Shown piece by piece: positions 5,131 to 6,945 of a stretch of 6,945 nucleotides of DNA. Under the pieces are notes generated by a model that had not been told where the DNA came from, did not search any database, and worked only from the letters and a program-made list of their open reading frames with translations. This DNA comes from Spirochaetaceae bacterium (GTDB taxonomy: Bacteria > Spirochaetota > Spirochaetia > SZUA-6 > Bin103), in NCBI GenBank assembly GCA_028820215.1, contig JAPPKD010000028.1:1-6945 (forward strand). The letters are read 5' to 3'. A program made the position numbers and the translations under genes. The first letter of the stretch is position 1. Each line of letters starts with the position of its first letter.

Positions 5131-6858
5131 ATGAGCCCAGCAAGCAGTCGGCCCCGCCGCAGCCCACGGCGGTTGTTCGTCGCCATGTTCAGCGTGGCCC
5201 TGGCAGGCTCGGTGCTGTTCGCCCCCCAGCCCGCAGGCGCCCAGTCGGCCAGCACCACGGTGCTGCGGGTGAGCGGCGCCAGCGTGTACGCCCTGGCGGC
5301 CAACGTCGCCGGCGGCAGCTGCGACAGCGAGATCGGCTCGCACAGCGTGGCGCTGGCATCGGGCGAGAACTGGCCCGACGCGCTCGCAGGCGCAGCGCTC
5401 GACCGGCCGCTGCTGCTCACCAAGCAGGCGTTCCTGCCGGCGGCCACCCGCGACTACCTCGAGCCGTGCGCATCGCACGCCAAGGCCAAAGTGATCATCC
5501 TGGGCGGCCCCGCCGCGGTGTCGGAAGGCGTGGCCGAGACCTTGCGCGGCATGGGCTTCCGGGTGGACCGGTTCGCAGGCGACGACCGCTACGCAACCGC
5601 CCGCCGGGTCGCACGCACCTTCGCTCCCGACGAGATCGACACCGTCTATCTGGCCTCCGGCGTCAACTTCGCCGATGCGGTGGCAGCGGCGCCCAGCGTC
5701 ACCATGGAGACCCCGCTCATCCTCACCACACCTCACGAGCTCCATGACGAGGCACGCCGCTTCCTGACCGATGAAGACCGGGCGGTCTCCTCGGTCACGA
5801 TCCTGGGCGGCACGGCGGCCATCTCCGCCGCCGTGGAAGAGGAGATCAGAGAGCTCGGCATCGACACCGATCGCATTGCCGGCGCCGACCGCTACGAGAC
5901 GGCCGCGCTCATCGCCCGCCGTGCCTTCAGCACCTCGGGCTGCCACCCGGTCACCGACGTGGCCGTGGCCAGCGGCACGGTGCCGTTCGGCGGCCTGGCG
6001 GCGGGGGCGGTGCGCGGCCCCTGCGAGCCGTTGCTGCTCGCGCCCGGCGCCGACCAGCCCGTGCCCGAGACGCTGGGCAGGTTCGGCCAGGACTGGCGGC
6101 TGGCCATCGGCGGCGGCGTTCAGGCGACGGTGACCGGCGTCGGCCCGGGGTCGGCTATCCCCACGGCGGCGCTGTCGGCGGTGGCGACCGGCGTAGTGCG
6201 CGGCTCCGGCTCGGCCGGCGCAGACGCGTCTGGCGCGCTCGGCTGGAACTCGGTGGCGCCGTCGGTCGTGCAGATCCGCTGCGTCAGCGTCGCCGGCGGC
6301 ACCACCCGGAGCGGGTCCGGATTCGTGGTTGGCGACGGCCGCCACATCGTGACCAATGAGCACGTGGTGCACGACGACCAGGGACGCCCGTGCATCCGCA
6401 TCCGGGCCTACGTGGGCGGCACCTTCGAGCAGGCGCCCGAGAAGTTCCTGCCGGTGTCGATCGTGCGGGCGTCGGAGAAGCACGACCTTGCGCTGCTCAC
6501 CACCGATCCCGACATCGACCCGCTGCCGACCGTGACCATTGCGACCGAGCCGCTGCAGGCGGGCGAGACGCTCATTGCGCTCGGGTATCCCAGCATCGGC
6601 GGCGACACCATGACCCTCACCACCGGGCGCTACTCGGGCACCCAGGTACTCGACGGCGTGACGTGGATCAAGACCGACACGCCGATCGCCCCGGGCAGCA
6701 GCGGCGGGCCGGTCTTCAACGATCGTCGCGAGGTCGTCGGCGTCAGCACGCTGCTGCGCGTGGCCATACGGGGCCAAGCCGGCACCATAGGCTCGCTGAG
6801 CCTGCTGGCAACCACCGAGGATCTGCAGGCCCTCCTCGACGGCGACATCGGGGAATAG
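5131..6858 (+). CDS. Secreted CWB2-anchored trypsin-like (HtrA/S1-family) serine protease
   Basis: From ATG 5131 the product is 575 residues. The signal peptide has Arg-rich residues 7-14 (RPRRSPRR), a hydrophobic core at about 15-31, and an 'AGAQSA' cleavage region near 35-40. Three CWB2 units follow. The first is degenerate at its opening (GASVYALA, 49-56) but has 'GENWPDALAGAAL' (78-90) and 'IILGGPAAVS' (122-131). The second opens with 'GDDRYATA' (150-157) and closes with 'ILGGTAAIS' (224-232). The third opens with 'GADRYETA' (251-258) and closes near 'AIGGGV' (325-330). After a Gly/Ala/Ser linker (about 343-370) comes a trypsin-like domain (about 372-570) with a full triad: His411 in 'TNEHVV', Asp452 in 'KHDLALL' and Ser524 in 'GSSGGPVF'. 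There is no PDZ domain, unlike typical DegP/HtrA, so it should act as a simple surface protease. Cysteines 384 and 421 flank the histidine loop and may pair. The layout recalls clostridial Cwp84, which joins CWB2 units to a cysteine protease. The substrate is unknown. Confidence 0.92.
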   Translation: MSPASSRPRRSPRRLFVAMFSVALAGSVLFAPQPAGAQSASTTVLRVSGASVYALAANVAGGSCDSEIGSHSVALASGENWPDALAGAALDRPLLLTKQAFLPAATRDYLEPCASHAKAKVIILGGPAAVSEGVAETLRGMGFRVDRFAGDDRYATARRVARTFAPDEIDTVYLASGVNFADAVAAAPSVTMETPLILTTPHELHDEARRFLTDEDRAVSSVTILGGTAAISAAVEEEIRELGIDTDRIAGADRYETAALIARRAFSTSGCHPVTDVAVASGTVPFGGLAAGAVRGPCEPLLLAPGADQPVPETLGRFGQDWRLAIGGGVQATVTGVGPGSAIPTAALSAVATGVVRGSGSAGADASGALGWNSVAPSVVQIRCVSVAGGTTRSGSGFVVGDGRHIVTNEHVVHDDQGRPCIRIRAYVGGTFEQAPEKFLPVSIVRASEKHDLALLTTDPDIDPLPTVTIATEPLQAGETLIALGYPSIGGDTMTLTTGRYSGTQVLDGVTWIKTDTPIAPGSSGGPVFNDRREVVGVSTLLRVAIRGQAGTIGSLSLLATTEDLQALLDGDIGE

Positions 6859-6896
6859 TCGGTGCGACCGGCCGCGCCAGGAGGGAATCGGCAGCG

Positions 6897-6945
6897 ATGA
6901 GCAGTGCCCGCGCCGATGAGCTGCTGGAGATCTTGCGGTCGAAGG
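6897..6945 (+). CDS. Start of a downstream gene (first 16 codons)
   Basis: ATG at 6897 follows an AGGAGGG purine run (6879-6885) by 11 bases, slightly long spacing. It opens a frame reading MSSARADELLEILRSK to the window edge. The start lies 38 bases after the protease stop, so co-transcription is plausible. The fragment looks like an amphipathic first helix, such as occurs in DeoR-type helix-turn-helix regulators, but it is far too short to assign. Confidence 0.5.
   Translation, partial: MSSARADELLEILRSK

Noticed and set aside
4885..6777. 630-codon minus-strand open frame opposite the CWB2 protease gene
   Set aside because: It is long only because stops are rare in GC-rich antisense. Its composition is Arg/Gly/Ala/His-rich, and the opposite strand encodes an intact protease with a triad.
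6859..6896. CGGT-GCG-ACCG hairpin after the protease stop as a terminator
   Set aside because: The stem is only 4 bp with no T-run, and the next gene starts 38 bases after the stop.

Overview
The window is high-GC DNA from a bacterium, most likely an actinobacterium. An Acidimicrobiia-like lineage is my best guess. This rests on GC-rich codon use in the large genes, a DUF222/HNH ('13E12 repeat') protein, and large secreted proteins built from cell-wall-binding repeat 2 (CWB2, PF04122) units. The taxonomic call is inference from family content and not from a marker gene. I saw no rRNA, tRNA, CRISPR array, transposase or integrase.

Layout from left to right. (1) Positions 1-1196, plus strand: a DUF222/HNH endonuclease-family gene, probably cut off by the left edge, with a complete HNH domain. 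(2) Positions 1126-2121, minus strand: a lower-GC block of small, unrecognised genes. In transcription order these are a 147-codon gene whose reading frame appears broken by two compensating frameshifts (2121-1678), an intact 64-aa gene with a clear ribosome binding site (1644-1450), and a two-helix membrane protein (1434-1126). The membrane protein has no standard start codon near a ribosome binding site. It may use ATT or be read through a TGA stop. This block runs tail to tail into the HNH gene with a 71-base overlap. (3) Positions 2122-2289: a divergent intergenic spacer. (4) Positions 2290-5037, plus strand: a 915-aa exported protein with three CWB2 units and an unrecognised C-terminal region of about 335 residues. 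(5) Positions 5131-6858, plus strand: a 575-aa exported protein with three CWB2 units fused to a trypsin/HtrA-like serine protease domain with a complete His-Asp-Ser triad. (6) Positions 6897-6945: the first 16 codons of another plus-strand gene.

The two CWB2 proteins are the coherent functional unit. Both carry signal peptides, both should be attached non-covalently to the cell envelope, and they sit in tandem 93 bases apart. A reasonable inference is a surface-displayed protease next to a surface protein that might be its partner or substrate; the sequence does not prove this. The most unusual part of the window is the minus-strand small-gene block, where protein-like translation moves between frames and a TGA splits an open frame. 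That block deserves a check for sequencing error, gene decay or non-standard decoding. I found no convincing signature of a defence, secretion or biosynthetic system.
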